Assembly: GCF_047663525.1 (NCBI RefSeq)
Contig: NC_092588.1
Coordinates: forward strand, 135,276,501-135,340,500
Length of the DNA: 64,000 nucleotides
Reading direction: 5' to 3'
Source of the DNA: Anas platyrhynchos
Lineage: Eukaryota; Chordata; Aves; Anseriformes; Anatidae
The translations under genes and the position numbers were made by a program. This document shows, piece after piece, positions 44,701 to 60,635 of this stretch. The notes beneath the pieces were generated by a model, which searched no databases, was not told where the DNA came from, and saw only the letters and a program-made list of their open reading frames with translations. The first letter of the stretch is position 1, and every line of letters begins with the position of its first letter.

Positions 44701-47700
44701 TATTTGTCACAACAGATTAGATTCTGTTGAAGGTGTTGTTACTGTCAGGTAATGAAAAATGAGTACCTTCCAAGGAACCCCATGCTTAAGAAGAACATTC
44801 CTACTTTTATATTTTCTTGATTTTATGAGGAGAAAGGCTACAGATCCTACAAATGGACATTCCACACTGATATATCCTCACAGATTGTTCCTTACTACAT
44901 TATAGCAGGTGATTATCTATGGGTTGGTTGGGGTTTTCTAATGTATAGATTCTGAAGAATCTCTTACTAACTGCAGTATAAATTGATATTGTAATGTCTA
45001 AGCTGTAGATTATTTGGGAAATCGTGCAGAACTGACAGAAGTATGGAAATGTGGGATGTGTTGATTGAACTTTAAAGATATAAAGCAAGCTCCCTTCAAG
45101 CATACAGTGATGATGAAGACCCTCTGAACTGAGAACACGCTTTCTTTTTCTCCAGAAGAGCTATTTTTATCATGCAGTGTTTTGTACTATGAGACTGACA
45201 TGACCGTCCTCAGCAAAACGTTCTGTTTTATAGTACTGCAGAATGCTTCAGTTGCTAGCAGAACTTTCTTGCCATTGCTGAAAGTCTTCTTTCGTGGGGA
45301 GGAAAAAAAGGCATTGGAAATACCTTCTTGGACATTTTGCTGATAGAATTGTGTCTTTTTTCAAGACCTTAGTCATATTCACTTGTGCAGTATCTCAAAG
45401 CATTAACATAAAAAGAACATAAAGAAATATTATCAGGAAACATAAAAAAGAAATTTCTCATAAAAATCAGGCACTCGGAGAACGTATTCATATTTAGAGG
45501 ACACTCTAAGGAGTTAGTGCATTCAGTCAATGTTAAGGAAGAAGAGGCTGCCAATGTCTGAAAGACCGTGTCAATATTACACTGAAGTAATCTCAAACTC
45601 TGTCCTTCAGGTCAATAGAAGGTTGATTCTCTGTTAGGACACAGAAGCAAGGATGAGAGGCTGGTACCTTCTTGTGGAATGGCACTAAGGTTTGTTATAT
45701 GTTCACTGTTAAATCATTTTCTGGTTTGTTTTCACAGGATTTTTTTCTTTCTGAGTTCTCCATCCGTTGTGAACAACTTGTTCTCAAGAAGTTCTGTTTT
45801 CCAGCTTTCCTGGTTGCTTCATTATGTCTACTTTCCTCTTATTCCTTCTTCATTTCCATTCATAGAAGGAAAGAACTAAAATCAGAATTATCGTTCATTA
45901 AGAGTCTTATGATATTTGGAATCAAGCAGATTACTCAGGATCTCTTCTTCTTGTATCATGGTTTCAATTGAAAAATGAAAAGAAGGATTACACAGCTTGT
46001 CTAAATGTTTATACTTAAGTTGACCTTTTTTGGTTTTCCAAAGCAAAAAAGACGTCCCACTACAACAGTCTTAAATCAGTCAACAGTCTTAAGTTACCAG
46101 TCTGATAATCTTAAGGAGCAAGGACAGGGCTTGTGCCAGGTTTCAGAAAAATATCCCACCACTTTTTTGCTTTTGTTGATATTGTTCTTGCCCTTTCCCT
46201 GAAACTGCTGAAGACAGATAGCTCACGCAATCTGAGGGATGTTTTTAAAAAATATTTTAATGTTTCTTCACTCCTTCTTGAGCTTGTATTCATCTTAAGA
46301 CTTAATAAGAAAAAGTGTTGAAAAAGTGAAACAATGATCGGAGCGATCCAGCAAACAACTGGCTATGTATGGCGCAAAAGATCCTTCACAGCTCTGTTTA
46401 AGCTCCAGCTTTGCTGATGTGATTCCACCACAATTCTGGGAGAGCCAAACTTTGCTCATTTTCTATGCTATAATTCTGAATATCAGATATGCTACAACAA
46501 TCCAGAACAGACGCAAAAAATCCCTCTACCTATACTCCTACTCCCTAAAAAGAGAAAATCACGTCACTTCATGCCACTGTTTTGCATCAGTTAGAACCAA
46601 TAAATAACATGACAATATTATAAACCTTTGCTGAAACTTTAGTGCCCCATGTTTGTGAAATGTGAAATGCCCCATGAAATGTTTGTGCACGAGTTTCTTT
46701 ACTGCATGAATACAGAATACAGTCATATACCATCCCATATTTTTTGTTGTTGTATGCTTCATACTAAGTGCCACTTTTAACTTTCTATTAATCCTTGGAA
46801 TAGCAGTGGCAATGAGTTTATGTAGAGATAAGTTCCTAGTACTAACCAGCAGAAAAGATGTCCTTTTCCACAATCTACAGCAGGGGCTTTTAGCATAGGG
46901 AAGCTAAGTGTATCTGATCCTGTTGAATTTGTTCCTTGTCTTGTTAGCCTTACTGCTCTTTCACAGCCTGGTATAGGACACCATTTAATAGCAGGATTAT
47001 TTTCAACAAAGGCCTGAAAAAAGAGAAAAGAATGGAAAATATTTTAACATAAAAGATCAGATCTTATCATTGACATATCTGTCATCATAATCTTCCCTTG
47101 AAGGACCAAAGCCAAAAAGCATAGACAACCATAGCTACTTTGACAGGCTTTTTAAAATTGTTAAAAGAGAACAATTTAATCTCCATTTAAAAAAAATAGT
47201 ATTTCTTTGGGAAATAACAATAATACTCCAGACTTAGTATTATGCTAAGATCCAAATTTATATCCCTCACAAAATGTTCAATGTGTGCAGGTCAAATTCT
47301 CTGTGATATGGCTAAGTGTAAACTTCTACTGTATATGCACAGGGCTGGAAGACCTGTGCTGTGAGGAGAGGTTGGGGATAACTGGACTGTCTGGAGTGGA
47401 GAAGAGGAGGCTGAGAGGCAGCCTCATGGCTCTGGGCATCCTCCTGAGGAGGGGAGACGCAGAGGGAGGTGCTGGCCTCTGCTCCCTGTTGAGCGATGGC
47501 AGGGCATGGGAAGGGCACAGAGCTGCACCAGGCTGAGCATGAGGAGAAATGTCAGTGCCATGAGGGCGGTCACACACCAGGATGGGCTTCGTGGAGAGGC
47601 AGGTGGTGCCCCATGTCTGTCAGTGCTCAAGGGATGTTTGGACAATGCTCTCAGTGACGTGCTTCAGCTTGTGGTCAGTCCTGAAGGCTGACTTGATGGT

Positions 47701-50700
47701 CTCTGTGGGGCCCTTCCAACTGAACTGAACTGAACCAAACTGCTCTGTTCCGTTCCGTTCTGTTCCATTCCATTCCCACCATACTGTGTAAAACTTCAGT
47801 ACTGGGCATTAGAGACTTGTCACATGCAAAAGGATTGTATTTTATACAACAGATATGATGCAGCATTTCACATAGAAGTCGTATGGTGCTTTTAATAAAA
47901 TGAAACACATGTCAACAGTGGAAGAACAGTTTGATAATTTACCTTAATGTCAAATTGAAGGTATCTTTTGTCCATCTCCTTGGAAACCACACTTTCTATG
48001 ATGTCTACAGGCACAAGCTGGAAACAATCATATGCTGGGCAAAAAATGTTGTGAGCTTCACCCTCCTGAATTTTCAGATTCAAAAATCTGCCAGAATTTT
48101 GTCAGTCAGTATTTGTGAATAAAAAGTAAAAATTAAAAGGCTGCTGAATACTTTATACTAGGTTCATATATATACAGATTAATCTTTTTTTTAAAAAAAA
48201 AAAAAAAAGAACAGAAAGTATCGGTTTCAGCTCAAAAGGACTGCAGATTTGATGAACAGAATAATTAAAAAAAATAACACTGTCACAGTTCAGAAGTGAG
48301 CACCATCATAGCCTTGTGTGTTTGCAGTTTCCATCCTCACCATTTATCAGATACTGCTATGCAATGTTTAATTAAACTGAGCATTACTTATAACTTAAAC
48401 AGAACATACAAATGTAATTAATCTAGGAAATAATTAATTTTATGTGCAATTAATTTTTACAACTGTGCTAGTCAAAATAACTCTGCTCTTGGAAACAAGT
48501 TTCTAAACAGAGAACATTGTAGTTCCTAACTACTAGAATGCAAGACAGAAAAAGCTCAGAAATCTGATGAAAACTGGACTTCAACTCACAGTGCACAAGG
48601 ATTCTTAGTTTACAAGCTAGTACTTCTTTATTAATCTGATATCAGGGATGGTATTTATCTCATCTAGCTTTATTCATCTGAAGGATACACATTTCTAAGT
48701 TAGTCATCTTGGGTCCTTCAACAGTTTCAACCCATCTTAGATTCATCTTCAAATGGGATAACTCAGTCCTGGCTATACTCTGTGTAACAGAAATGACTGG
48801 CTTGGAAGGATGAATCCCACCCAAACATGCCACTGCAAACACTTGCTTGACATTGAAATGTAGTTCTGAGAGCATACACAAATCACAGTATGTGTAGTCC
48901 AGCACCATATCAAGCCAGGCATCTCTTCGTAATTTCTAAATTACCGTGTAACAATTTATAATAAAGGAGTGTAACGATTGATTCTCTGAACACTGAAAAA
49001 AACGCCTTCTAAGAGCTCGTAGAGAAAGTGCTCATCCTTAACATAGGAGGAATGGGTTCATATACATGTAAATCAGTATAATCTGCAGTAGGACTAGCTG
49101 TGCTGATATGAAACTATAACAAGACACTGTAGTGGTACAGTGCAAGTTCTACAGTCTCCTGACTGGGGAGATGAATAAAAATGCACTGCATACAGATATA
49201 ATTATTCCTGGGAACTATGATTAATATTTATACTAATATAATTGTCCATGACTGATTTTTTTTTACTTGCATGGCTATCTAGACTTAAAAAATTATGTAG
49301 TAATGAGAACATTACACCAGCAGAGCATTCCAGCTAAATCTACTCAGTTAATAGCATTCAATGTAAAAAAGCATTTTAATTGCTTTTCTGCATGAAAATG
49401 GATTTACAATGCCTAAGTTCAGTGTGCTGAACTAAGAGATGGAATTAAGCATATGCTTAACTCAGGAAGTGTGAACCCCAATGCCACCACCATGAACACA
49501 CTGAGCAGATCAAGAGTAGGCTCATCTATTCACACTCATGATTGAAACATGCTTAAGAGCTTTGCTGAACTACAGCAAGCATTACATAAGCCTACATCAG
49601 TAGATGGACACTTTGAATGACAACTTAAATATTTAATAGGATCAAAACAGCAACTCTCTGAAACCCCTTCCCTCTTCAAAATAGGAAATATGAAAGTTTC
49701 TCAAAATAAAAGTACGTATACTCACGCCTCCCAGCATGCTCTGCAGAAGTCATGTCCACAAGGCATATCCACTGGGTCTTCAAACACAGAAATATTACAC
49801 ATACAAATGTCACACTGTAGACGAAAAAATACTGATTAAGAAAAATCATAAAGCTTTTCATATTGTTAGCACCACACACTAATCTGGAAAATCTCAGCAA
49901 AAACAAAAAGTACTCAATAGGGAGAAAAATCTAACTGTATACAGAAAAAAAAAAAAAGGTAATTTAAGCTACAGAAGTAGCTTAGAAATAGAAATGGGAA
50001 AGATTACATATCTTTCTTTCTATACCTCCTTATCCAAACACCACATTTTGTGGTGCCTTCTGTCATGTTCTTCAGCTCAGCAAGTGCTTCATTGTGCAGA
50101 GCACTCAGACCTCAGTTTTGAGGGAAAATGGGATCTGAAGTTTGCATCAGATTCAGAGCTTGAAATGGAGTTTGGAAATCACAGAGGCTTTAGGAAATAT
50201 TCAGCATGTCAAACAATCAGGTCCAAATCAAGTAGGAACAATTTGGTTGTGCAACAGCAGCAACTGTTTTAAGTAATAATCTACATAAATACTATTTTTA
50301 ATACATTGAATCTTTCAGTCAAAATAAAGAATGAGTTAATCTACAAATGTTCCAAAAGAAGACACCTCTGCTTCATTTTATACTACTAGGTACTGTAGAA
50401 AAAATAACATAGAATACTGAGGCCCTTACTATGAAAATATTTATCAGGGGTGACATTACTCGTTGCTTATGGTTAGGCATGGAAGGTAAATGTTTCACAT
50501 TCACCAAAGAACATAAGTAGATTTTTATTTCAATTGGAACTAAGATTCCATGAAAACTTACTTCAACTTTCAATACATTAGATATTTTACACACAAAGGA
50601 CAATATTTCCAAAATATTAGTTTGTTATGTGACTTTTAAGAAGCACTTGTGTTACAGCCAAAACCAAAAATGTCTGCCTCTAAATGAAGGAGTTTATTGT

Positions 50701-53700
50701 TGTTTCAGACATTTTAGCTAATTGTCTTGCCAAAATTTAGTATTTTAGAAGTTGACAATGCATCAAAACTGTTCCCTATTAAATTTGTGTTTTCAATGTT
50801 GTTTGAAACATAGCTTCAAAATACATGTAAGTCAGTTAATGAAGACTTGAGTTCAGAATATCAAGTATAGAATGTGTACTGGGACAGTTTTAATTATAAG
50901 TTAGGATGCAAATGCAAAAGCTGAAGGGAGTTTTACAGCTTGTGGTTTTATCTTACCTACTTTTTTTTTTTTCATTTGTCTGCCAATATGAGTGACTTTA
51001 GAAAAATATGTATTATTTCATAAACAACATTTTGAAAATATTATTTTGAAAGCTTTTTGCAAGATTTTTAAACAAACAGAAACACTAAATGTGTGAATCT
51101 GGATCTGGATTTAGATATACAAAAGAGTGATCACTACCCAGCCTGCATTGCTGGCTTAAGGACCATAAATGAAAAAAAAAAAAAAAAAGCACAATGTAGA
51201 ACTGAACACATCTTTTATTATACATTTTAATTAGGAAAGATTCCTGGACAATATTTCATTGCTAATGTAATTACATGTACTACAACAATATTCCATATAG
51301 CTTCTTTTTCGACATTTTGCAATTAAAGACATAAAAGGTTTCTATGCAGGAACACAGTTGTTGTTTTTTTTTTATTTTTTATGTGATCTAGGGATGATCC
51401 ATTTGCAAGACTGCATATAATATTCCAGAAAAATTGCTTAGGTCATGGAGCAAAAGTTTTATAATGTTGCAGCTGTGGATTATTAAAAAGAGAACTCTGT
51501 CTTCCAGAAGAACCACACTGATTTTAATGAAAGGCGCTTTCATATTTCAAATTTGCAATAGCCTTGTAAACTGCTTGAAGCAGCCCACACATAGTAAAAG
51601 TAATTATAAGCTTACAGTACACTAGTGGGCTGACATTTCAAAATGCAGACAAAGAGAATTTTGTTTTCCAAAGAAAAAATTTTCAAAAGGCAGGGTTCGC
51701 AGCACTGAGTATATTCACGGAAATGGATACAATGAAAGTGAAACATCTTGAGAAGTATGAGACGAGAAGAGAAGCTCAAAAAAGCCAAATGTACTGATGC
51801 TACTGTGTTTGCATAAAATTCTGCTTTGTGAGTGACAGCCAAGGTGAAAACAGAGCCCTTTGTATCAGCCACATGCTCAATCGTGTTATTATACAGAATA
51901 TGTAAGGTGTAAACTTCTTTGTTCCCCACTTTCGGGAAGAGAAATGCCTTATATCTTTACAAATGTATTTTCCGAGCAAGATGACAATGCAGCTTTCCTG
52001 TCCACGGAGGTGTGCTATGTTTAGGCACACGCGCTTCTGCCCTGTGAGTTTCAGATCTATTTATAAACTTACCACAGCTGTCTCGATGTCTCCCGGTGAC
52101 GGGCTGATTTCATCAGGGGAAGTCACAGAAGAGCGAGTAGTGCGGGGAGTTCGAGGAGAAGGCAGCGTATCCCACGCGTTGTAGCCGCTGGGAGGGGGAG
52201 TCGGCATCTGAACCCCCGAACGCTGGCAGCAGTTCTCTGGATTAGACATCCATGCTTCAAGCAACTTCTCCCTGTCCCAGTCTTCAAGAATAAATATAAG
52301 CAAATATAAGCAAATGTATATGCAAAATTTGCAATTTAAATACAAAAATAATAATAATGAAATTAGCTTTATTGTCTATCTTAAAGCAAATGCAGATCTT
52401 GCTTAATCATTGTTTGAAATGTTTTCGGTTGCTGATCCCTAATATTAATACTAAAGACATCTTACAAATACAGTTTTTCCTATCAGAAATGATTTAAAGT
52501 TCTCATTTAAATATAAACCTATCAATTTCCTATATTGATTTGAATCTAAAGTCATCAACGGTACTCACAGATGAGACGAAGTAGAATTTCAAGAGGAAAT
52601 TTCCCAATTTGTTCCTATCACTTAAATATTTTTTTTTGAAGTTTTTACTTGTTTGTTTTTAATCTTAAGTGAAAAAAAAAAGTTTGTTTTTAATCTTAGC
52701 TACTCACACTGGAAATTCATTTTTATAAACCAAAAGATCTGCATTGTTTTTATCGAATTTTATAATTTATACAGGAAAAGATAAACAATATTCCTTTATC
52801 ATATAAATATTGAAAAAAGATGTATGTGTTCTAAGCACCGAACTTAGTAAGAATATTGCCACTGTCAAATAATGATTGCTGCCTTAACTAAAATCTGCTC
52901 CCTAATTTAAAAAGAAAACTGATCTGGGCATGCTTTACTTATCTAAGCTGAACCATATCTTGGGTTCGTTTCATTTCATTTGTTTGCAGCCATGGAGCCT
53001 GAACATGTACACACTTCAATAATTATAAATGTTATTAGCATTTTGCAAATTAACTTGACCTTATAGCCTCTCAGAGAGATGCTTGCTGATGCTAACATAT
53101 AGATAAAATTTAACACGTTTTCTTGAGCTCCTTTTGCAGGACACTTTTAAAATTAGCCAGGGTAAATAGAGGGTACTGAATGGATTCCATTGTGTTTTCT
53201 TTACTAAATTATGAGTTTAATTAAAATATGAAATAGCTGTATTTGCTGAATTGCCTCTCTTTTATCCTGAAAACAATTGCTTTAGCATGAAATAGAAGAG
53301 AAACAGGAACAATGTTGAAAAAACATTTGCAAAAGAACTGAAAAGTTTTATTTGTGACTGCCACAATAACATTTCTTTATCTTGGCGCATACTCTACATA
53401 CTTCTGTCTCTTAATTAAAAAAAGGCAAAAAAGCCCAACCCACTCGCAATTCTTGCAGCTTGGGTCAGTAAATTGATACAGTTCTATGATAAAAGAAAGC
53501 AAATTAGTTGGATTAAATATTACATCTGTAAACTACTAAAAGTATTACATAAGAACGGTCGTTCAAAAAAATTAAGATGTGCTTTTCACACATTAAGTGT
53601 GAATTAAGTCAAGATTTTGCATTATTCTTTTATGAATTTCAAGATCAAATGCAAAAACACTGTGATTTGGTATTTGGCATTTCCCGGTTGCCTCAAGCCT

Positions 53701-56700
53701 TGTAAATAGCTCAATTATTCCTTTTACTAGGCTAAACCAATTCGCTGTCTTCATTTCAAAATAAAAAGAAAAAAATCTTTTTGAATAATTTCCAGTGTCT
53801 GACCACAGCTACAGGCAAAATAGCTGACTTTCTCATGACTGCAACTCGTCTGTGATTTTTTCTCTACGCTGGCCAGTGGCATTAAGTTACAGCTACCTCT
53901 CTAAAGCAACATCAGTAGCGTGACCTTTGCAATGCAGACTGATTCCTTCTCAACTTTCAATTACTGCTCACTAGATTCTGGCAGACATTTCTGCACACTT
54001 TACATCAACCTCATTGCTTTTGGACTTACTATGCACTGTGCTGCCAGTTTGAACAGTACTGCCATCATTTTCTTCTCCAGAGTTCTGCACAGTGTACAAA
54101 ACATGCCTACCTTGTTAGTAAAATATTGAGTAATGTCTAGCCATAATGAAGTTTTCAGAGAATCCAAACTAGCATTCAAATACTGTGCATATTATAAATA
54201 CCCTATAAGAATTAAACAAATAATCAATATTTAAAAACGTATGTGCAAAGACTGTGCCTTATATATGATTGGACTGGCACTGAAATTCACTGGCATAAGT
54301 TCATGATGGCCAAATTCTATACTAAAGAGAACATAGCCTATCAAAAACAATTTAAAGGACACATGTTTAAGGTACCATACCTTCTCATGAAAGTCTGCCA
54401 AGTTTTGTGGGTTTAAGGTAATATTTTCCTGTTTCACTTTTTCCACTCTCTTTTATTTTTACAGGGAATCCACGAAACTATCAGGGCACAAAAGCTTAAT
54501 CCAGCAATACAGTGATGAGCATGGAAACCATTAGCTGCCTGAGTAGTCCCTTTGGCATACAGCAACAATGCAGATGCTTCAGTAAGCATAAATTTGGAAT
54601 CGCTGAATGAAAGCCTAAAGCTTCCACTGAGTTTCAGAGAGATACTGTTGTCTGGAGCAAACCCACTGAATTCAGTATCTGCCTATTCCGACAAACCCAG
54701 TTTAAATTACACAGCAAGGGCACAGACTGATTTCAGTGAAATTAAACTAGTTACAGATATACAAAGGGAAAAGTACACTGTGCATTAGAGCAGTAACTGT
54801 AAAAATCCTTAAAAGGACACACGCTCATATGCTTTAAACCCTGAGGCAGTTTCCAAACATATACTACAACAGTCAGACTGCTTTTGTTATGACAAAAAAG
54901 TAAAAATAAAAATCATTTCTGATCTAGTTTTATCTACAAATATGTAATGGCAGAAAATCATGACCTGACAAAAATAGGAAAAATGAACTTTGACTTTTTT
55001 GGTACATGAAAACATGGAAGTTCTACTTCTGTGTCTCTCACTAAAGTAGGAAAGCTCTGTTTCTCCATTTTGCTTAAGTTCAAACATCTTCCACTGTAAT
55101 TCCTAGTTTGAATCACTTCCCTATCAACTTGCCTGTCTGCCTCAATGCTTTTTGACATACTGCAGAACTTCTTTCTGAAGTACTGTGTGAACTATGTCCT
55201 GGTATCTGATTAACCATTACTTCTCTTTTTCTTGGGAATAAAAAGTGAACACACTCACAACTGAAATTTTGATTTTACTGAAAAGAAGTTTTTTTAGTCT
55301 TTAGGGTTTTGGATTACCATGCGCACGAAGAAGAGCTTCTGCAGTAAACAGTGGGGCTTGGAGCATGTCAGCAGATTCCACTATCAGCATATCCTTGAGC
55401 TTTCGCAGATCCTGAAGTCTTAGCCCCTCGTATGGCTTTGAGGAGAAGGAGAAAGATAATTTACGTCTGGTGGTGCTTTCCAGTTAGTCTCTAATTCCAC
55501 AGTAAAATGAAAACATTCAAAGCAGTTACAGCCAATTATCTCAACTGTGAGGTAAGATGTGGCAGAATTTATTTATCATACAAACCTATATGGAAACACT
55601 GTCATTTTCTAATACTTAGAGAATTATCTTCGTACATTTCCAAATACAGGAGACAGCATTTCTAGAGTACTCAGTTATAATTGGAGGCCACATTCCAATG
55701 CTGAACTAGCCTAACACAACTCTCTCTCTCAATCTCTCCCCTCCTCTCCCCACTCCTCTCAAAAAAGCTGGATTTTCACAGAATACAATTAAATTTTGAA
55801 GTGATTAAAATTCGGATATTGAGGCATTCATATCAGAATTCATGAGTAGAGTTGAACTAAGTATCAGGATAACATACGATGCATACAGATCCTCTGACAT
55901 TATGCATGAATTGAGACGCATTAACTTTGAATTCATCTGGAGGAGGATACACTGAGATGTTAGACAGTAAGAAGTTTATGAAAGGATCATGTACAGATCT
56001 TTTGATGTATACCCAATTTCACATAAGTAGAGAAGTCAGTATAAGATAGACCAGAAATGCAGTTAGAGGCTGGGGATGAAGATATCAAGACTCTCTGAGA
56101 AACAGAGGCCATTCCCTTATTATAGCATTAAAAAAGGTCAAATTTAAAAGACAAAAAAAAATATAATTTTAGGATACTGAATTATTCCAGCCAAGATACT
56201 GGAGATGCATACACATGTTTTTCAGACTCATTTTTAAAAATAACAAAGGAAGAACATGACAGCAAGTAATATACTTGTTAGTTTTGATCAGGGAAAATGC
56301 CCAGAAGGTAGAAAAACAAGTGGGAGGACATACAAAGAGAATGGATGCAGAAGGGACTGTAAATGATGTATTCTTGTATGGACTGGTTTAATTTAGATAA
56401 ATGAAAGCAAACAAAAGATTTAAAGCATTTGATGTAACACTGATTTGTTACGGGACTAACTAGGCATTTGGCCACCAAATAGCAAGTGTCTTCAGCAATT
56501 TGGGGAGAAAGGACACAGAGTAGCTGTGATAGCAGATAACCACAGTTCAGACCATGCATCATTAGTATTTATTATTTATATATCGATGTTATGTAGAGCA
56601 CAGTCAAAGACCCTCCAGTGCTATGTAATATGCACACACACACGTGTGCATACATGCACAGAAGAAGCAGAAGGCTGGTTCTGTCCTTGGAAGTTGACAG

Positions 56701-59700
56701 CCTAAGTAAAAGTCTATTGTGTGCATAACCTTTTGAGGATAACAAGCAGGAGGCATAAAAGATGGGGAGCAATGGATACCCTGAACTTCTAAATGAATTT
56801 CTTCTTTTGAGAAAACATAACATGCTTCCTACATTCTGGGTATCATAATAAACTCTAACAAATGCATCTAGAAGCATAGCTGCTGGCTCTGACCTCTTCT
56901 CTTAGGTAGTCAGTAACATAAACTGGAACTTCTTAATGTTAGAGATTGGCAAGAGTAATGCTGCCACAAACCTGCACTGGGTCCTTGGCTTTTTTTGAGA
57001 AAGCATGAATAGCTTAAGAGAAATGGACTGTGAGTGTCCTGACCTTTATCTTGATTGCCCAAGTCCAGGGAGTTTCTCTGTGTCCTCCCATTGCTGATCA
57101 TGCATGACACAGTAAAGGGCAATCTGAACGCTAATGGCTTGAATTGAAATAAATCCGGGCCACTTGATTCATAGCATGCTGGAATTTGACTGACCTACTT
57201 CGTTTCTTACAAAAGAGATCATTTATAAAAACATGTCAGAGAGACAGGGATACAAACAGCTGGGTGCCTGAATGATTATAATTGCACAAATATGCTGCAA
57301 AAAAATGGAGCAATGAATAAATCGTTTTGACAGAGTCTGAACTTCAGTTTGAATTACAATTGTGAAATAAGTAGCTTTGTCAGCCCAACAGTCCTCACTT
57401 CTTGGAGAACACATATATCATAAAAAGACTTATCTTTCCTGTTAAACCTGCAACACAAATGCATATTTTACGACCTCGTATTTTACCCAGAACTGCAAAT
57501 ATGTTCAAAATTACATTTAACTGATTGGTTCTAGGTCAAACATTGGCAATTACCTTCCTTCAGTAACAGACTATTATATTATCTCAGCTGGAGCATTCCA
57601 CACAACCCAGCAGGGATTTTTGGATCCTGAAGTTTTTAAGAATCCCTAATTTTATCTTTCTGAGCAATGAGAGAAATATTTCTTAAGAATGCGTTTGAAA
57701 CTTTAGATTATTTTTTTTAAATAAAATAACACATGAGCTCACAGAAGAAGCCAAAAGAAAGGAAATTTTAGGCTGGCACTATTAAGTAGCTTATTCCAGA
57801 AATTCCAGAGTGAAGGCTTTATACAATCAGAACTCTTAAAAATGTTCATGTCTACAAGACATAGTCTTGTGGAGACTTGTGAAGACATAATAGTTAGTTA
57901 TAAGGATGTATATTCATTATATAATCCCATAAATATGTTTTTTATCTACTTAATTTATTTAACTACTTCTACATTTATGACTTCTTTCTGCATTGCCATA
58001 AAGAATTTGAATTCCAGATCATGATGCTCAGAGACCTCCTTTAACATTTGTTTATGAGGCAGCTCTTTATTGATAATTGCTGTGAAAAATGCATTGTTCA
58101 GTATTTAGCCCTATTTAACAGGGTAATGATTTTGGAATGTATTGTTTGGGTACTACTTTAACCCATTGTGAGCTTCTCATTACAGATTTCAACACTCATA
58201 TTCTCTCTAAGCCTTCTTTTTAACTACCTTCCTCTCAAAATTTTATCACTAATATTTAGACATCATAAATTATATCATTTTTTTCTCCTAAAACAATTTT
58301 TAATACATGAGCAGAAGATCATTTTAGCAGCTCATTTCAAAGTATTATTATTTCCTTCATCTTTAAAGTACCATTAAAGTAGACAAGGGCAAAGCCACTC
58401 TTTGCTACAGCGTTGACTGTATAATTAAATGGTGTCAAATACACTTTATGTAAATATCTTCTTTCATGGGTGGATGGGATTCTGCAGTTAATGGAGTAAT
58501 ACGTTTTAAAAATTATCTATACTTCACTTCATTTGTTCAAGTAGAAGTATATGTACTATATATGTATGTTTATATCTTAAGTACCTACACCCATATTCTC
58601 TCTTTTCACTTAATAATTCTCTGTCTGTAAAGTACATCTTAATTGTTTTAAGATAACTCTTGGTATTTCTCATACTTGCATTATATATATATGACATTAA
58701 TTCTGGAAAATGAAGAAAACCATTCCATTTACCACAGGCTCAATAAATCTGTGATACACTGCTACTAGTGTGTTGCTACAGTATCCAGTGACACGTAAGT
58801 AAAATGAACAAAGAAATTATATACTTTGCTATTACACAGTGTATTTTTCTGAGGCTGACAGAGAGCCAAAATTGTTCCGGATGATCTGCTCTGATCTACT
58901 GCTCATTCCCAGGTGTTTCTTATGTAAGTTTTAAACACTGCATGATGTGATTGGAACGAAGGTGCTTGTTGTCTTCCAGGCATACATCACAAACACAATT
59001 ATACTTCTGTGCTAGAATAAACAGAAAACTAGAAGACTGTGCAAATAAAACAACCAAAATCTATGAAACCAGTTTAAAAATTATCAGTCTTGGTTTATAT
59101 AATTTAGTGTAACTCCAATGAAATTTAAAAGATAAACTTACACTTTCTACAGAAGTTAATTGTCTCTCATAGTTCATAGGAGAACGTTCATTAACAGAAC
59201 AGGAGAAAAGAATCAAGACAAAGAAAGTCATCTGACATATACTCCTGGCTTGTTTTCTAATAACCTTTCCACCGCCCACACAACATCATTGATGGATCTT
59301 TTTTTTCTACAGCTAACTACAGTGATGACAGTCACTCTTTATAGTCCATACTTAAAATACTTAAGCGCTTCTATTTTATATAGGGAAATACAGATTATGC
59401 GTTTGTTGGTACATTCCTTTTCTTCTATATTGCACTTTGTGGAAACATACCTAACAGAATCATGTTTGGGTTTCTAAAGGACCCATTTGCTTGAACTGCT
59501 TTCTCCAATTTGCTCATAAAAATGCTTGTGGTGTGCTAAAAATGAAGCAAACTAGACATGTTGCTTAAAAAAAATGTTCAGGTATCACCATAGCAAAATG
59601 AAATTTTAAGAGGCTGGGTAATTGTATGACAGAAATGGATTTTATTCAGAAACCCCACTCAATGGAGTAAACTGAAGTGCTGGAAGACGGACAGTTCTTT

Positions 59701-60603
59701 GCTGTCAGGTTATGAAACTTGAAATGTGAAAACTTGATCTGCTCAGTGATCTGTATTTCTTACAAGCTTGAGAACCTTTGTAATCTTAAAGAAAGGCATG
59801 TGCAAGTTATTTTTTCTACTGTTGCAAGAGTTTCAATTCTAAACATGAACACTTACATAACTCCTTAGTAATATTTCAATGCGAAGAACAACTTTAGCTG
59901 TCTCTTAACATCAGAGACAACACTCTTTTACTACTCTGAACGTACGCACGTAATTCAATGACACTACACAGAGCACTACATAAGTCTTTTGGTCTGTATG
60001 AAGAAGAGTGATTATTTTCTGCTGTAAACATGGCAGGTCTTGCAGGGGAGGTATTAGGTACTATCACTCCAGATTCTGCTGTGTATATCATAAACACTGG
60101 AGCTAAGCTTCTTTGGCTGTTTTGCCTGGGAAGAAGTCCTATTTGTTGTTTTCAAATGTTTTATTTTTACCTCTAACCTTCAATCAAGAGATGAATGACT
60201 TTGAAAATGCATTTTCGGGTGTTACAAATATTTGCTCTTTAAAAATTAAATTTTCATGTTTCAGAAAGATGTTAAAGGACATCACTGAACAACTGTAATC
60301 TTAATGCTATGTTAAGAAAACATTTTGCATACGCCCTTCCCTCAGTGTGTATTTTTTATTTTTAAAAATGAACTTGAGAGAAAGAAGTACAGGACCATCT
60401 CTGAGGGGCAAATATGGGTAAGCATTCTGTGGAAGAATTTCAGACTACTCATCATGCCCCATCAAGGTGACAGCTGCAGGCATCACTACAGCCAGTGGTA
60501 AGAGCAACCTTCACTGCCTATCCCAGGCATTTGCCCCCATGCCTGGAGAATCCAGATGTATTCTCATTTGGATTGCAGTTCAGTGCCAGTCTTTCTAAGG
60601 CTG

Positions 60604-60635
<32 letters not shown>

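Noticed and set aside
45672-45971. 99-codon plus-strand frame with hydrophobic stretches
   Set aside because: AT-rich intron sequence, no homology, no splice signals in phase with anything.
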